From: Gammaproteobacteria bacterium
Lineage (GTDB): Bacteria; Pseudomonadota; Gammaproteobacteria; Pseudomonadales; Pseudohongiellaceae
NCBI GenBank assembly: GCA_018401885.1
Contig: JAGYKB010000004.1
Location: 62,001-126,000 of the forward strand
Length of the DNA: 64,000 nucleotides
Reading direction: 5' to 3'
The translations under genes were made by a program, and so were the position numbers. A model generated the notes under the pieces. It was not told the origin of the DNA. It made no database searches and saw nothing but the letters and a program-made list of their open reading frames with translations. Shown here piece by piece: positions 33,504 through 42,957 of the stretch (position 1 is the stretch's first letter; each line of letters opens with the position of its first letter).

Positions 33504-34529
33504 ATGAATCAGATTACCGACGACTACCCCTTCGTCTTCGTAGACCCCAAGAGCGTTGAATTGTTTGAGTTGGCTTGTAAGGTCGCTCGCACCGACATAC
33601 CCGTCTTGGTAAGAGGCCCTTCGGGCACTGGCAAAGAAGTTCTGGCGCGTGTGCTGCACGAATCTTCTGCGCGCGCCGATCAGCCCTTTGTCGCGCTTAA
33701 CTGCGCAGCGATACCCGAACACTTAGTAGAAGACACTCTGTTCGGTCACGAGAAGGGAGCATTCACCGGCGCGCATAAACACTCGATGGGATTCTTCGAG
33801 CAGGCATCGGGCGGTACGTTGTTTCTTGATGAGATCGGTGAGATGCCACTCGAACTGCAGGCCAAGCTCTTGCGGGTATTACAAGAGAAGCAGATTTACC
33901 GTGTTGGAGCGACAACACCCGTCTCGGTTAACGTGCGCATCATTGCCGCGACAAACGTCGATCTTAAATACAATATTCAGAATCGCCTCTTTCGCGAGGA
34001 TCTCTATTTTCGCTTAAGCGGATTCAATCTTGCGATTGGTCGGCTAGCCGATCGCCCGGCCGACATCGAACCGCTTGCGCGCATTTTTGTGCAAAAACAT
34101 TCGGGCGAGCAGCGTTCTTCTTTAAGCCAGCCGGCGTTGCAAAAACTTCTTACGCACAGCTGGCCGGGCAATGTTCGCGAGCTCGAAAACGTCATCGCGC
34201 GAGCGATGGTGCTGCATGAGAACTACACCATCGAAGCAAGCGATATCGCCTTCGACGATTTAGGGCTTGGGGAGCCAACGCAAGCAGTAGAGTCTGCGAA
34301 TGCAAACACTGGCGCTAAAGACCATGAGGCGACTATTCATACACCGTCAGCGCAATACTCAACGCGTGAGAGCAGTGAGCTGCACGCTATTTTGCGCGCC
34401 CTGCAGGCGAGCACTAACCGCGAGCAAGCGGCAGAGCAGCTAGGTATAAGTCCGCGCACGCTGAGGCAGAAGCTTTTTGAATTTCGCAGAGCGGGGCACG
34501 AAGTGCCACGTGCCTACGCGCGCAGCTAA
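33504..34529 (+). CDS. FlrC/FleR-like sigma-54 activator without receiver domain
   Basis: 341 residues. The AAA+ domain starts almost at the N-terminus: Walker A G-P-S-G-T-G-K-E (38-45), G-A-F-T-G-A (85-90), [16 protein letters not shown]. The Fis-type HTH ends with [16 protein letters not shown], the FlrC/FleR type. FlrC normally has a phosphorylated receiver of about 120 residues and a partner kinase (FlrB/FleS). Neither is here, and no kinase gene is in the window. It directly precedes fliE (38 nt) and probably drives the fliE- and fliK-led operons. Confidence 0.85.
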   Translation: MNQITDDYPFVFVDPKSVELFELACKVARTDIPVLVRGPSGTGKEVLARVLHESSARADQPFVALNCAAIPEHLVEDTLFGHEKGAFTGAHKHSMGFFEQASGGTLFLDEIGEMPLELQAKLLRVLQEKQIYRVGATTPVSVNVRIIAATNVDLKYNIQNRLFREDLYFRLSGFNLAIGRLADRPADIEPLARIFVQKHSGEQRSSLSQPALQKLLTHSWPGNVRELENVIARAMVLHENYTIEASDIAFDDLGLGEPTQAVESANANTGAKDHEATIHTPSAQYSTRESSELHAILRALQASTNREQAAEQLGISPRTLRQKLFEFRRAGHEVPRAYARS

Positions 34530-34567
34530 AACAATTTTTTAAAAAGATCGCAAAGTAAGAGGTCATT

Positions 34568-34945
34568 ATGGAAATTTCATCAGCAGAATCCTTGCTTTCG
34601 CAGGTTCGTGACTATCAGGCAAAGATCGCTTCGGCGCGCCGTGATAACGGTGATCTTGGCTCGATTCCTTCGATCGGTGACGCCGGTCGCGGGCAGGGTG
34701 TTGACAGCGCCTCGGGCAACTTTTCAAGCCGCCTAAGTACTGCGATGGTCAATTCACTAAACGAAGTTAACTCGCTACAAGAGACGTCGCGAGTTTCACA
34801 AGAGACCTTTCAGATGGGCGGCGATATTCCATTGACCGAGGTTGTGATGAACATGCAGAAAGCCTCGCTTGCTTTTGAAGCTACCGTACAGGTTCGCAAC
34901 AAGGTCATGCAGGCATACCAAGACATTATGAACATGCCAGTGTAA
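34568..34945 (+). CDS. fliE: FliE, MS-ring to rod junction protein
   Basis: 125 residues. The C-terminal half has the family block V-N-S-L-N-E-V-N-S-L-Q-E and P-L-T-E-V-V-M-N-M-Q-K-A-S-L-A-F-E-A-T-V-Q-V-R-N-K-V-M-Q-A-Y-Q. The N-terminal 50 residues are variable. FliE is the first rod-type substrate exported and joins FliF to FlgB. It probably shares the transcript of the upstream regulator; I find no own promoter. AAGAGG ribosome-binding site. Confidence 0.93.
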   Translation: MEISSAESLLSQVRDYQAKIASARRDNGDLGSIPSIGDAGRGQGVDSASGNFSSRLSTAMVNSLNEVNSLQETSRVSQETFQMGGDIPLTEVVMNMQKASLAFEATVQVRNKVMQAYQDIMNMPV

Positions 34946-34968
34946 TAGCCTGAGTCATTTTTAATTCT

Positions 34969-35001
34969 AATTAAAGATTAATTAAAGATTAATCAAAGAC
35001 A
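34969..35001 (+). repeat. Three tandem 11-nt units (AATTAAAGATT) before fliF
   Basis: AATTAAAGATT twice, then AATCAAAGACA. It is AT-rich and fills the fliE-fliF spacer. It resembles the 11-nt repeat before fliD in period but not in sequence. Confidence 0.75.
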
Positions 35002-35029
35002 GACAACACAACTTTAGGGAGCGAATACC

Positions 35030-36841
35030 ATGGCCGAGCAACAAATACTGGCCGCACCTCAAGGATTCGGCGACAGCCAACCGGCGATGCAACCTGCTGG
35101 CCAGATGCCAGCAAATGCAGCGGCGCAGCCACTTCAGCAGAATGGCGCGCAGCAGGGACAATTGCCGGCGGCACAATCGGCACAGCCAGCAGGACTGCCG
35201 AGCCTTCGTGAAGTGTTGGCGCAGCCCTTGGTACGCCGTTCTATCCCGCCAATCCTTGCGCTATTCACGCTTTTCTTCTTTGTGATGGTTTACTTTTGGG
35301 TAAACGAAGGCAATTTGCGTGCGCTTTATCCAAACATGTCCGAGGCCGACCGCAGCGAAGCCTACGAGCAGCTTTTGGCTTCGGATATTGCCGTTTCGCT
35401 AGATAGCCGTTCGGGCAGCTTAATGGTGCCAACCGAGCGCTACTACGAAGCGCGTATGTTGCTTGCCTCGGCTGGTCTTCCGGCTAACGCTAACTCGCAG
35501 GCAATGGACTCATTGAGTGCCTCTTCGTCGATGACGACCAGTCAATTTATGGAGCAAGCGCAATACTCTGCGGCCATAGAAAATGAACTATCCAAAAGTA
35601 TCGTTCAGATATCCTCTGTGCAGTCGGCTCGCGTACACTTAGCCGCACCGCGACAGAGTTCCTATGTTCGTAATCGTGAGCCGGCCAAAGCCTCGGTCAT
35701 CGTCATTGCACATCCAGGCCGCACGGTTTCGGCAGCACAGGTGCAGGCAATTACGAGTCTTGTTGCCTCGAGCGTGCCTTATCTATCGATCGATGACGTA
35801 TCGGTAGTCGATCAGCAGGGCAGTTTGCTCACAAGTGGTGTGTCAGCAGGTCTTGCCATCGCAGACGAGCAGGCCGCATTCAAGCGCTCTATCGAGATGG
35901 AATACAAAAACAAAATTGTTGATCTACTGACGCCAATTTATGGACGCGACAACATCCAGTCCGACGTTGACGTAGCGATGGACTTCTCAGAGTTCGAGGC
36001 TACTAACGAAATTTTCGATGGTAACGGCACTGGCCCCAAGGCGGTATCCGAAGTCTTAGTGCTTGATACCAGTTCGAATGCAGCGGCCGGAGGCGTACCG
36101 GGTGCGCAGTCAAATATTGCACCAAATGATACTATTCTCACAGCAGCCAATGAGGAGAACGCTGCGAATCCTGACAATAACGCAAACGGTATTCGCAGCA
36201 GTCAAACTACACGAAATTATGAGATCGATCGATCGATTCAATACGAAAAGAAGCAGACAGGAGTCGTGACCAAAATGTCTGTCGCGGTAGTCATTAATCA
36301 AGCAGCCTTCGCCCCCGCTGGTGAAGACGCGGCGGCGCTCGATACGATTGATACCTCGCGTATCCAAAGTTTAGTCGCTAACGCGGTTGGATTTGACCTT
36401 ACCCGCGGAGATTCTGTAGAGGTGCTTGTTTCGCCTTTCCGCGACCAGACTCTTATAGCCGATCCGATGGCGTGGTATGAGAACCCTACGCTGTTCGGAT
36501 TCGCAAAGATGCTGCTCGTGGCTCTCACGTTTGCACTCGTAGTTGTGTTTGTTATACGTCCACTAATTAATGCATTCCTTTCACCAGCCCCGTTAGCTGG
36601 GATCGAGGGAGGCTTAGCAAACGATGCGCTTTCTCCAGAGGAAGCGGCGTCTATCGATTTTGAAAGTGGTGAAACACTCGAACAAATAAAGGCGAAACTC
36701 AAGCCTAAGAAGTCCTCGATCTCGGCAGACATGCTAGATACAGCAAATACCTATGACGATAAAGTAACGCTTGTGCGTATGCTGGTATCCGAAGATTCGG
36801 GTCGAGTTGCCAATGTACTCAAGAAAATGGTGACGTCTTAG
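35030..36841 (+). CDS. fliF: FliF, MS-ring protein
   Basis: 603 residues. A Gln/Ala/Pro-rich N-tail is followed by TM1 (about 77-96). The YscJ-type ring-building motif region follows (L-Y-P-N-M-S-E-A-D, L-L-A-S-A-G-L-P, E-N-E-L-S-K-S-I-V-Q-I-S-S-V-Q-S-A-R-V-H-L-A). Next come the second ring domain, TM2 (about 487-511) and a C-terminal FliG-binding tail. It anchors the motor in the inner membrane around the export gate. Confidence 0.95.
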   Translation: MAEQQILAAPQGFGDSQPAMQPAGQMPANAAAQPLQQNGAQQGQLPAAQSAQPAGLPSLREVLAQPLVRRSIPPILALFTLFFFVMVYFWVNEGNLRALYPNMSEADRSEAYEQLLASDIAVSLDSRSGSLMVPTERYYEARMLLASAGLPANANSQAMDSLSASSSMTTSQFMEQAQYSAAIENELSKSIVQISSVQSARVHLAAPRQSSYVRNREPAKASVIVIAHPGRTVSAAQVQAITSLVASSVPYLSIDDVSVVDQQGSLLTSGVSAGLAIADEQAAFKRSIEMEYKNKIVDLLTPIYGRDNIQSDVDVAMDFSEFEATNEIFDGNGTGPKAVSEVLVLDTSSNAAAGGVPGAQSNIAPNDTILTAANEENAANPDNNANGIRSSQTTRNYEIDRSIQYEKKQTGVVTKMSVAVVINQAAFAPAGEDAAALDTIDTSRIQSLVANAVGFDLTRGDSVEVLVSPFRDQTLIADPMAWYENPTLFGFAKMLLVALTFALVVVFVIRPLINAFLSPAPLAGIEGGLANDALSPEEAASIDFESGETLEQIKAKLKPKKSSISADMLDTANTYDDKVTLVRMLVSEDSGRVANVLKKMVTS

Positions 36842-36918
36842 TCGATTTCTTTAGAACCCCGGCGACCCAATTGAGATGGCAATTCAGAGAAGCCATCAAA
36901 CTCTAAAAGGAAGTGATC

Positions 36919-37992
36919 ATGGCTGATAAAGCAGAAGCCAAAAAAGAAGATGCGAGTGTAGCCGAATCGCTTATGAGTGAAGAGACACGCAATGAACTTG
37001 CAGTGTTAACTCGTTCTGAGCGCGCAGCGGTAATTTTGCTTTTGCTCGGAGAGGAGCAGGCTGCCGACATTATCTCCTATATGTCACCGCGTGAGGTACA
37101 AGCACTAGGCGCCAACATGGTTTCTGTTGCCGATCTGTCACAAGAAGCGGTTAACGTTGTGTTGGACGATTTTATCTCCACTATTAAAAAACAAACGAAT
37201 CTCGGCCTGGGCACGGCAGACTATGTGCAGGCAGTATTCACTAAAGCGTTGGGTGAAGATAAAGCAGCAACAGTCTTGGGCCGCATCATGCCAGGCTCAT
37301 CGAGTAAAGGCTTGGACATACTTCGATGGATGGATGCACGCTCGATTGGAGAGATGGTCGTCGAAGAGCATCCTCAGGTTATCGCCATTATCTTGTCGGT
37401 GCTGGAATACGATATCGCCGCCGACGTTCTCAATTTTATTCCTGCCGAGGTGCGCGCCGAAGTGATCCAGCGCGTCGCGTCGCTCGAAACTATTCATCCT
37501 AGTGCTATGGAAGAGCTCGAGAATGTGATGCGTGAGCAGTTCTCCTCTAATTCGAGTGCAAAGTCGTCGAGTTTTGGTGGTATTAAAACCGCCGCTAAAA
37601 TAATGAACTTCACGAAAAGCGAGATGGAAACGGCCATTATCTCAGGCGTGACAGGTATCGACGAAGAGCTGGCGCTTAAGATTCAAGACAACATGTTTAC
37701 CTTCGAAAATCTGTCTGGGCTCGATAACCGCAGCATTCAGGTGCTGATGCGTAATATCGAAACCGACCTGTTGATGACGGCGCTCAAGGCGGCCGACGAA
37801 GAAGTTAAAGACAAGTTCATGGACAATATGTCACAGCGCGCAAAGGTGATGTTCATCGACGAAATGGAGGCCAAAGGCCCTATCCGAATCACCGACGTTG
37901 AAGATGCGCAGAAAGTTATCTTGCGCATCGCGCGTAAGCTCTCGGATTCCGGCGACATCGTATTAGCCGGCAGAGGTGATGATTTTGTCTAA
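36919..37992 (+). CDS. fliG: FliG, motor switch protein
   Basis: 357 residues from ATG 36919 (AGGAAG upstream; an earlier GTG at 36913 adds only two residues). It has L-T-R-S-E-R-A-A-V-I-L-L-L-L-G at the FliF-binding end, the E-H-P-Q-V-I-A-I-I-L-S middle motif, and the charged C-terminal torque helix (R-S-I-Q-V-L-M-R-N-I-E-T-D, M-S-Q-R-A). It contacts PomA and FliM. The leader has a GATGGC/GCCATC hairpin (36874-36896). The 3' end overlaps fliH by 14 nt. Confidence 0.96.
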   Translation: MADKAEAKKEDASVAESLMSEETRNELAVLTRSERAAVILLLLGEEQAADIISYMSPREVQALGANMVSVADLSQEAVNVVLDDFISTIKKQTNLGLGTADYVQAVFTKALGEDKAATVLGRIMPGSSSKGLDILRWMDARSIGEMVVEEHPQVIAIILSVLEYDIAADVLNFIPAEVRAEVIQRVASLETIHPSAMEELENVMREQFSSNSSAKSSSFGGIKTAAKIMNFTKSEMETAIISGVTGIDEELALKIQDNMFTFENLSGLDNRSIQVLMRNIETDLLMTALKAADEEVKDKFMDNMSQRAKVMFIDEMEAKGPIRITDVEDAQKVILRIARKLSDSGDIVLAGRGDDFV

Positions 37993-38995
37993 TCGATCAA
38001 AACCCAACGCCTCAGAAGAGTTCGTGCCGTGGCTCGCACCGAAGCGCGACGCTAAGCCGGTATTCGAGCCAGGGCTAGATGCTAAAGTGGCAACGGGTAG
38101 CTTTGCGATAGAGACTTCGAATCAGAGTTCTCCGCAGCCAGAGTCCGCAGGCTTTACGGCATGGAAGCCCCGTTCGCTCGACGATGAGGCGGCTTTAGCG
38201 GCTGCGGCAAACGCCGGGCCGTCAGAGACGGTTGCCGACGAGGCCATTGCCGAAGAGTTACCCGATCCGCTTGAATATACTCAGAAGCAGTTGCAAGAGT
38301 ACGGAGATAATCAATTTCAGTTAGGTATCGCGCAGGCGCGTGAAACCGAAGCCGCTGCATTGACCGAGTCGCGGCACCGCCTCGAAGCGCTCATCGCGAC
38401 AATAAGCGAACAGCGCGTGGACTCCTCGAGTTTTTATGAGCCGCTAAAGACGCTGCTTCTAAAAAGTGTGGGCGCGATTCTGCATACACCGCTTGTCGAG
38501 AGTCGCGCGGCTGTTGAGGCGACGCTAGCCCAATTGCTACACGAGATTGACAAGGACAGCGATGGCAAACCAGCGGGCGTTCGTCTCTTTCTTAATCCCG
38601 CTGACTTGGCACTTTTGAATGAGACTGATCTTGTTATCCGCACAGAGATTAAACTCGCCGCAGACGAGAGCCTAAGTCGTGGCTCTCTGCGCGCTACGAT
38701 GCAAGATTCCATTATCGAAGACCTTACTGAGACACGGATACAGCAGATCACTGAGCAGCTGCTAAGCGCTATTGGCCGCGTTGATGAAAGCGCTACCCAT
38801 ACCGAGCTACCTAACGAAGCCCCTTTGTATGAGGATACAACAACCGTGTCCGAGATAGCGCTTGAGTCGCAACCAATTTTCGCTGAAGAGCTAGAGCCAG
38901 AACTGCAACAAGAGTTCCCACAGGCATTAGAAGAGGCAGACTCAGCAGGACTAGAGTTGGACGAGGATGAACAGTCCGACGAGTTTGGCCAATGA
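37979..38995 (+). CDS. fliH: FliH, export ATPase regulator
   Basis: 338 residues from ATG 37979, overlapping the end of fliG. The central part (Q-K-Q-L-Q-E-Y-G-D-N-Q-F-Q-L-G-I-A-Q-A-R-E-T-E) is the coiled coil. The C-terminal domain (about 170-260, L-L-L-K-S-V-G-A-I and V-R-L-F-L-N-P-A-D-L-A-L-L) binds FliI. A long acidic tail (about 270-338, many E and D) is unusual compared with enteric FliH (about 230 residues). It is coupled to fliI by an ATGA overlap. Confidence 0.88.
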   Translation: MILSNRSKPNASEEFVPWLAPKRDAKPVFEPGLDAKVATGSFAIETSNQSSPQPESAGFTAWKPRSLDDEAALAAAANAGPSETVADEAIAEELPDPLEYTQKQLQEYGDNQFQLGIAQARETEAAALTESRHRLEALIATISEQRVDSSSFYEPLKTLLLKSVGAILHTPLVESRAAVEATLAQLLHEIDKDSDGKPAGVRLFLNPADLALLNETDLVIRTEIKLAADESLSRGSLRATMQDSIIEDLTETRIQQITEQLLSAIGRVDESATHTELPNEAPLYEDTTTVSEIALESQPIFAEELEPELQQEFPQALEEADSAGLELDEDEQSDEFGQ

Positions 38996-40323
38996 GCGGC
39001 GAACAAAATTTTTCTTCCGAGCTTGCGCGGTTGAGCGCACAAGAATTTACGACGCGCACCGAACGCTTTGGTCGAGTAACGCGCGTCGTAGGCCTCACAG
39101 TTGAGGCAACTGGAATTGCTGCCGAAATCGGTGCGCAGTGCGTTATCGAAACTAACAACGGCGGCAACGCCATCGAAGCCGAAGTGGTGGGTTTCGACGG
39201 CAAACATCTTTATCTCATGCCAATTCATTATCTCGAAGGGATTCGTGCCGGCAGTCTAGTCCGCTTTAAGCAGGCTCAGTCTTTATGTGGCGTTGGCGAG
39301 AAGATGCTCGGCAGAGTGATTAATGGTCTTGGCGAGCCGATCGATGGCAAGGGACCAATCACCTATGATGCGGAGGTTGCTCTGGATGCGAAGGCAATTA
39401 ATCCGATGGAGCGAGGCGAGGTCAAAGACGTTCTCGACACCGGAATTAAAGCGATTAACGGCTGCCTTACCTTTGGTAAGGGCCAGCGCATGGGTCTCAT
39501 TGCAGGTTCTGGCGTCGGCAAAAGTGTCCTTATGGGTATGCTTACGCGCAATACGGCCGCAGACGTAGTGGTTATTGGCCTGATTGGCGAGCGCGGTCGT
39601 GAAGTACAAGAATTTGTGCAGAAAACGTTGGGTGAAACTGGCCTGGCACGGGCGGTGGTGATAGCCGCGCCGGTTGATGTGTCTCCCGTGATGCGAATAA
39701 AAGCAGCGAAGCTTACACACAGCGTCGCCGAGTATTTTGCCGCAAAGGGCAATGATGTTCTGTTGTTGTTCGATAGTCTGACGCGCGTGGCACACGCCCA
39801 GCGTGAAATCGGTCTCGCGGTCGGCGAGCCGCCTACGACAAAGGGCTATACGCCGTCGGTGTTTAGCCTCCTGCCAAAACTCATCGAACGCGTCGGTGTC
39901 GGACCCGGGCCGCAAGGCACGATCTCTGCATTCTATACAGTACTTGCCGAGGGCGACGATCGCAGCGATCCGATTGTTGATATCGCACGCGCTACGCTCG
40001 ACGGTCAAATTATGCTTTCGCGCGAACTTGCCGACGCAGCCCATTATCCAGCAATTGATCTCGAAGGCTCTATTTCTCGCATTGCGACAAATTTGGTTTC
40101 TGCCGATCAGCTTCGCTTGGCACAGCAACTCCGCAGGTACTGGACTCTTTATGCTCAGAAACAGGATTTAATTCAAGTAGGCGCCTATACACCAAAGACC
40201 GACCCCGAATTAGATGAAGCAATTCGCTTAAGAGGCACGATTAATGCATTCCTTACACAGGGAAGCGAAGAGACAGTTGATCTCGCGCAGACATTTAAGC
40301 AACTTAAGCAGACGATGAATTAA
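38992..40323 (+). CDS. fliI: FliI, flagellar export ATPase
   Basis: 443 residues, normal size. Walker A G-S-G-V-G-K-S with Lys177, Walker B region N-D-V-L-L-L-F-D-S-L-T-R, and the export-ATPase motifs G-L-I-G-E-R-G-R-E-V and K-G-Y-T-P-S-V-F-S-L-L-P-K-L. It hydrolyses ATP to help dock and release substrate-chaperone complexes, with FliH and FliJ. FliJ follows 2 nt later. Confidence 0.96.
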   Translation: MSGEQNFSSELARLSAQEFTTRTERFGRVTRVVGLTVEATGIAAEIGAQCVIETNNGGNAIEAEVVGFDGKHLYLMPIHYLEGIRAGSLVRFKQAQSLCGVGEKMLGRVINGLGEPIDGKGPITYDAEVALDAKAINPMERGEVKDVLDTGIKAINGCLTFGKGQRMGLIAGSGVGKSVLMGMLTRNTAADVVVIGLIGERGREVQEFVQKTLGETGLARAVVIAAPVDVSPVMRIKAAKLTHSVAEYFAAKGNDVLLLFDSLTRVAHAQREIGLAVGEPPTTKGYTPSVFSLLPKLIERVGVGPGPQGTISAFYTVLAEGDDRSDPIVDIARATLDGQIMLSRELADAAHYPAIDLEGSISRIATNLVSADQLRLAQQLRRYWTLYAQKQDLIQVGAYTPKTDPELDEAIRLRGTINAFLTQGSEETVDLAQTFKQLKQTMN

Positions 40324-40325
40324 TC

Positions 40326-40775
40326 ATGGCTAAAAGCGAAATTTGGGGTGTGCTCTCAAGCAAAGAGAGCAGCAGCCTTAACAGACTCAACGCAAAGCTC
40401 GAAGCGACCGTCGCTGAACAGCACCGGCTCGAAGAAAAAATTGCCGATATTGGTAACTACATCGAAGAGTACTCGGCACGTATTCGTAAGGCCAGTGAGG
40501 GCCAAGCGGACTTCAGGGTTATGCATCACAGCATGAACCTAATCTCACAACTTACCTCAGCGCAGGCAAACCTCAGACAGGTGCATGCCGAACTAGGTGA
40601 TAGCCTTGTCGGCCTTCGAGCCAAAGTCACATATCACGAAATGGAGCGTCTCAAATACAATAAAATTGGGGCCCGACAACATGAAAAGCTGAGTGCCTCA
40701 ATAGAGAAGCGCAGCACGGCACTCGGCGACGCAATGGCGTTGCAGCAGTTTGTGAGCTCGGCTACGAGTCGATAG
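40326..40775 (+). CDS. fliJ: FliJ, export apparatus stalk protein
   Basis: 149 residues, almost entirely helical, with a long coiled coil (L-N-A-K-L-E-A-T-V-A-E-Q-H-R-L-E-E-K-I onward, Y-H-E-M-E-R-L-K-Y-N-K). No strongly conserved motif exists in this family. Identification rests on size, coiled-coil character and position right after fliI. FliJ inserts into the FliI ring and contacts FlhA. It ends the fliE-led operon. Confidence 0.88.
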   Translation: MAKSEIWGVLSSKESSSLNRLNAKLEATVAEQHRLEEKIADIGNYIEEYSARIRKASEGQADFRVMHHSMNLISQLTSAQANLRQVHAELGDSLVGLRAKVTYHEMERLKYNKIGARQHEKLSASIEKRSTALGDAMALQQFVSSATSR

Positions 40776-40824
40776 CTGTCAGATTACTGACATGAAATTT
40801 GTAGATATTCGATCTCTTGGGAAT

Positions 40825-40840
40825 TGGTACAGTAATTGCT
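40825..40840 (+). promoter_or_regulatory. Sigma-54 promoter of fliK operon
   Basis: TGGTACA, GTAA, TTGCT: GG and GC are 10 nt apart and the -12 box is perfect. Predicted start near 40852, about 30 nt before the fliK ATG. It probably drives fliKLMNOPQR-flhB and the gene at 48.3 kb. Confidence 0.78.
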
Positions 40841-40882
40841 AATACCTAAATAACAGCATAAAAAATCGAGCAAATTACGACT

Positions 40883-42919
40883 ATGAATATTTCCTCAAAA
40901 TACGACCTCGGCGACATTGTAAAAGAGCTTGGGTCCAGTAATTCAGCAAAAGCCAGTAAGACCGCCGGTTCTGAAGGTATTTTTGGCGCTATTCTCTCGG
41001 ATCTCGCCGCGGCCGGCATTACTGGAAAAGTGGCAGCCGAAGTGGCAGAAGCGGTAGAAAGCGGCGCCACTACGCCACTTTCCTCAACAGCCAACGATTT
41101 GCTTGCTCAGCTCAAGGCGATGCAAGGTGAGGCGAATACGATAGCTCGCGATAGCACGCTTGACTCGAATTCGGCTAGAGCTGCAACAGGTTTGCTTGCC
41201 GAGCTAAAAGAGTTGCAGGATTTGAGGAAAGGAAATTTTGACAGCGATTCTGGCAAAGCGTCTCAACCGCGTATTGAACGCGATGCCGAAGCTATGGGTG
41301 CTCAGGGACTAATAGCCTTCCTGCAGGCGCGGTTAGAATCTTCTCGCGCGACTGCTCAGTCAGACGCCGTGTCGAAGTTCCAAGCGGAACCAACGCAGCG
41401 GGCTCACGAGAAGCAAAGCAATCCCTTTACAAGTCTCCTTACAAACGATGCGCTTCGCATTACTAAGCTAAAAGACTCGCGTGCAGTCTTACTGGGCCCA
41501 GATTCGGCTCGCAAGCCAAACGAGGGGGCAACTAATCGGGTCGAGAACGAATTTGCCAGTCGGTTAAACCAAATAAGCGAATCACAAGTCTCTAAAAATG
41601 ACGACAGCCCCGAATATTGGAACCGGGAGACGGCGAGACTTCTTGCCGAAATGGGTCGAGGCAGTGGCACGAGCGAGTTCATTCCAGACACGCCCTCGGC
41701 GAGCGCTAAACACATAGAGGCATCTAATTCAGCACTAACCAATGCAAGTGCATTCTCAGCGCAACTCGCTTCACTTAGTTCCGTCGCTGCAAATAGCGCT
41801 GTAACTTCAACCAGCAGCGCGACCACAATGAGCCGCGCGTCCGAGTTGCAGAGCGATGCCGGGTCGACGAGATCTCACAGCAATGACCAAAGACAGAACA
41901 GTAACCAATTTGCCGCTATGGGAATCGAATCAGCGGCTGTAACCTATACCCAAGCGCAGCGCCCAGCGCGCTTCGACAATATCGGGTTATTAGGTCAAAC
42001 AGCTACCGAATCACAAGCAATGAGCGCAACTACTGCGCAGGCTATCGCACAAGCAAAAACCGAGGCCGGACAGGCTAACCAGCCACTTTCAGCAAACCGG
42101 GGTGAACAGTTCGCCGTATCAGCAACGCCAATAAGTGCTCAATTAACTGAGAAAGCTCAGCAACAACGTAAGAGGTTAACAAGCTCGCTAGAAGCGGGAG
42201 CACTAGGATCGACGACGAGGAGTAAGTCCGAGGCTAATACCGCGGCGCTCAAACAGCAGTTTTCAAACGTTGTGCTAAATGGAATCAGCGCAACGTCAGG
42301 CAGTGGAACCGCGCCTTCGCAAACTAATCCGCTAGGGTCTGCTTTCTCGCCTGTCGTAAATCAAGCTAAACAAGCACGTGATACTTCGCCGCTCACTCAA
42401 ATTGCTGAGTCAGAGATTACACTTCAAGAGCTCGAACTTGGCGTAAGCCAAGCCACTAGCGCTAGGACCAACGAGGCTGCAACTGAGCGCGTGTCGATAG
42501 CGAACCTGCCTCAGGGTATCGCGTCTAGAATTAATCCACACTTGGCTAGAGGGTTAGGCAGTGGCCCGACTAAAATATCAATCAGCTTATTTCCAGAAAA
42601 TTACGGACAGGTTGATGTAGAGTTCGTTTACTCAGAAGAAGCTGGCCTGCGAATTAGCATGAGCAGCGAAAACGCTGAAACGACTCGCCTCCTGCAATCC
42701 AATTCAGGCGGACTTCGAGAGGCTTTGCTGGGTAACTCACTCGCCGACGTCAGTGTAGATGTTAATACGCATGGGCAAAGCAAACGTGAAGGTAGCGCGG
42801 CAAATGAACAAAACAAAGCGTCAATCAAACAGATCGCTACTGAGTCTGCTAAAGAAGCTGGCCCTTTAAAGGCAAAAGCTAGCAGTGATAATTCAGATGG
42901 CCTAGACACTTACGTTTGA
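40883..42919 (+). CDS. fliK: FliK, hook-length control protein
   Basis: 678 residues, longer than enteric FliK (about 400). The first 500 residues are Ser/Ala/Thr/Gln-rich and probably disordered, suited to a molecular ruler. The C-terminal Flg_hook domain (about 555-625: G-P-T-K-I-S-I-S-L-F-P-E-N-Y-G-Q-V-D-V-E, T-T-R-L-L-Q-S-N-S-G-G-L-R-E-A-L) is clear and would contact FlhB. The great length of the ruler may relate to the outsized FlgE or a longer hook. A second FliK-like tail is at the left edge of the window. Confidence 0.9.
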   Translation: MNISSKYDLGDIVKELGSSNSAKASKTAGSEGIFGAILSDLAAAGITGKVAAEVAEAVESGATTPLSSTANDLLAQLKAMQGEANTIARDSTLDSNSARAATGLLAELKELQDLRKGNFDSDSGKASQPRIERDAEAMGAQGLIAFLQARLESSRATAQSDAVSKFQAEPTQRAHEKQSNPFTSLLTNDALRITKLKDSRAVLLGPDSARKPNEGATNRVENEFASRLNQISESQVSKNDDSPEYWNRETARLLAEMGRGSGTSEFIPDTPSASAKHIEASNSALTNASAFSAQLASLSSVAANSAVTSTSSATTMSRASELQSDAGSTRSHSNDQRQNSNQFAAMGIESAAVTYTQAQRPARFDNIGLLGQTATESQAMSATTAQAIAQAKTEAGQANQPLSANRGEQFAVSATPISAQLTEKAQQQRKRLTSSLEAGALGSTTRSKSEANTAALKQQFSNVVLNGISATSGSGTAPSQTNPLGSAFSPVVNQAKQARDTSPLTQIAESEITLQELELGVSQATSARTNEAATERVSIANLPQGIASRINPHLARGLGSGPTKISISLFPENYGQVDVEFVYSEEAGLRISMSSENAETTRLLQSNSGGLREALLGNSLADVSVDVNTHGQSKREGSAANEQNKASIKQIATESAKEAGPLKAKASSDNSDGLDTYV

Positions 42920-42957
42920 GCCAAAATAGAAAACAAAATTAGAGTAAGGAGTTTACT

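Noticed and set aside
34480..34505. Possible sigma-54 promoter before fliE (GG-N10-GC in GGGGCACGAAGTGC)
   Set aside because: The -24 and -12 boxes otherwise do not match and it lies inside the coding end of the regulator gene.
38434..39228. 264-codon minus-strand ORF across fliH and fliI
   Set aside because: Serine-rich shadow frame of conserved genes, with no sign of its own start.
39283..40128. 281-codon minus-strand ORF inside fliI
   Set aside because: Antisense shadow of a strongly conserved gene; Arg/His/Cys-rich composition without a motif.
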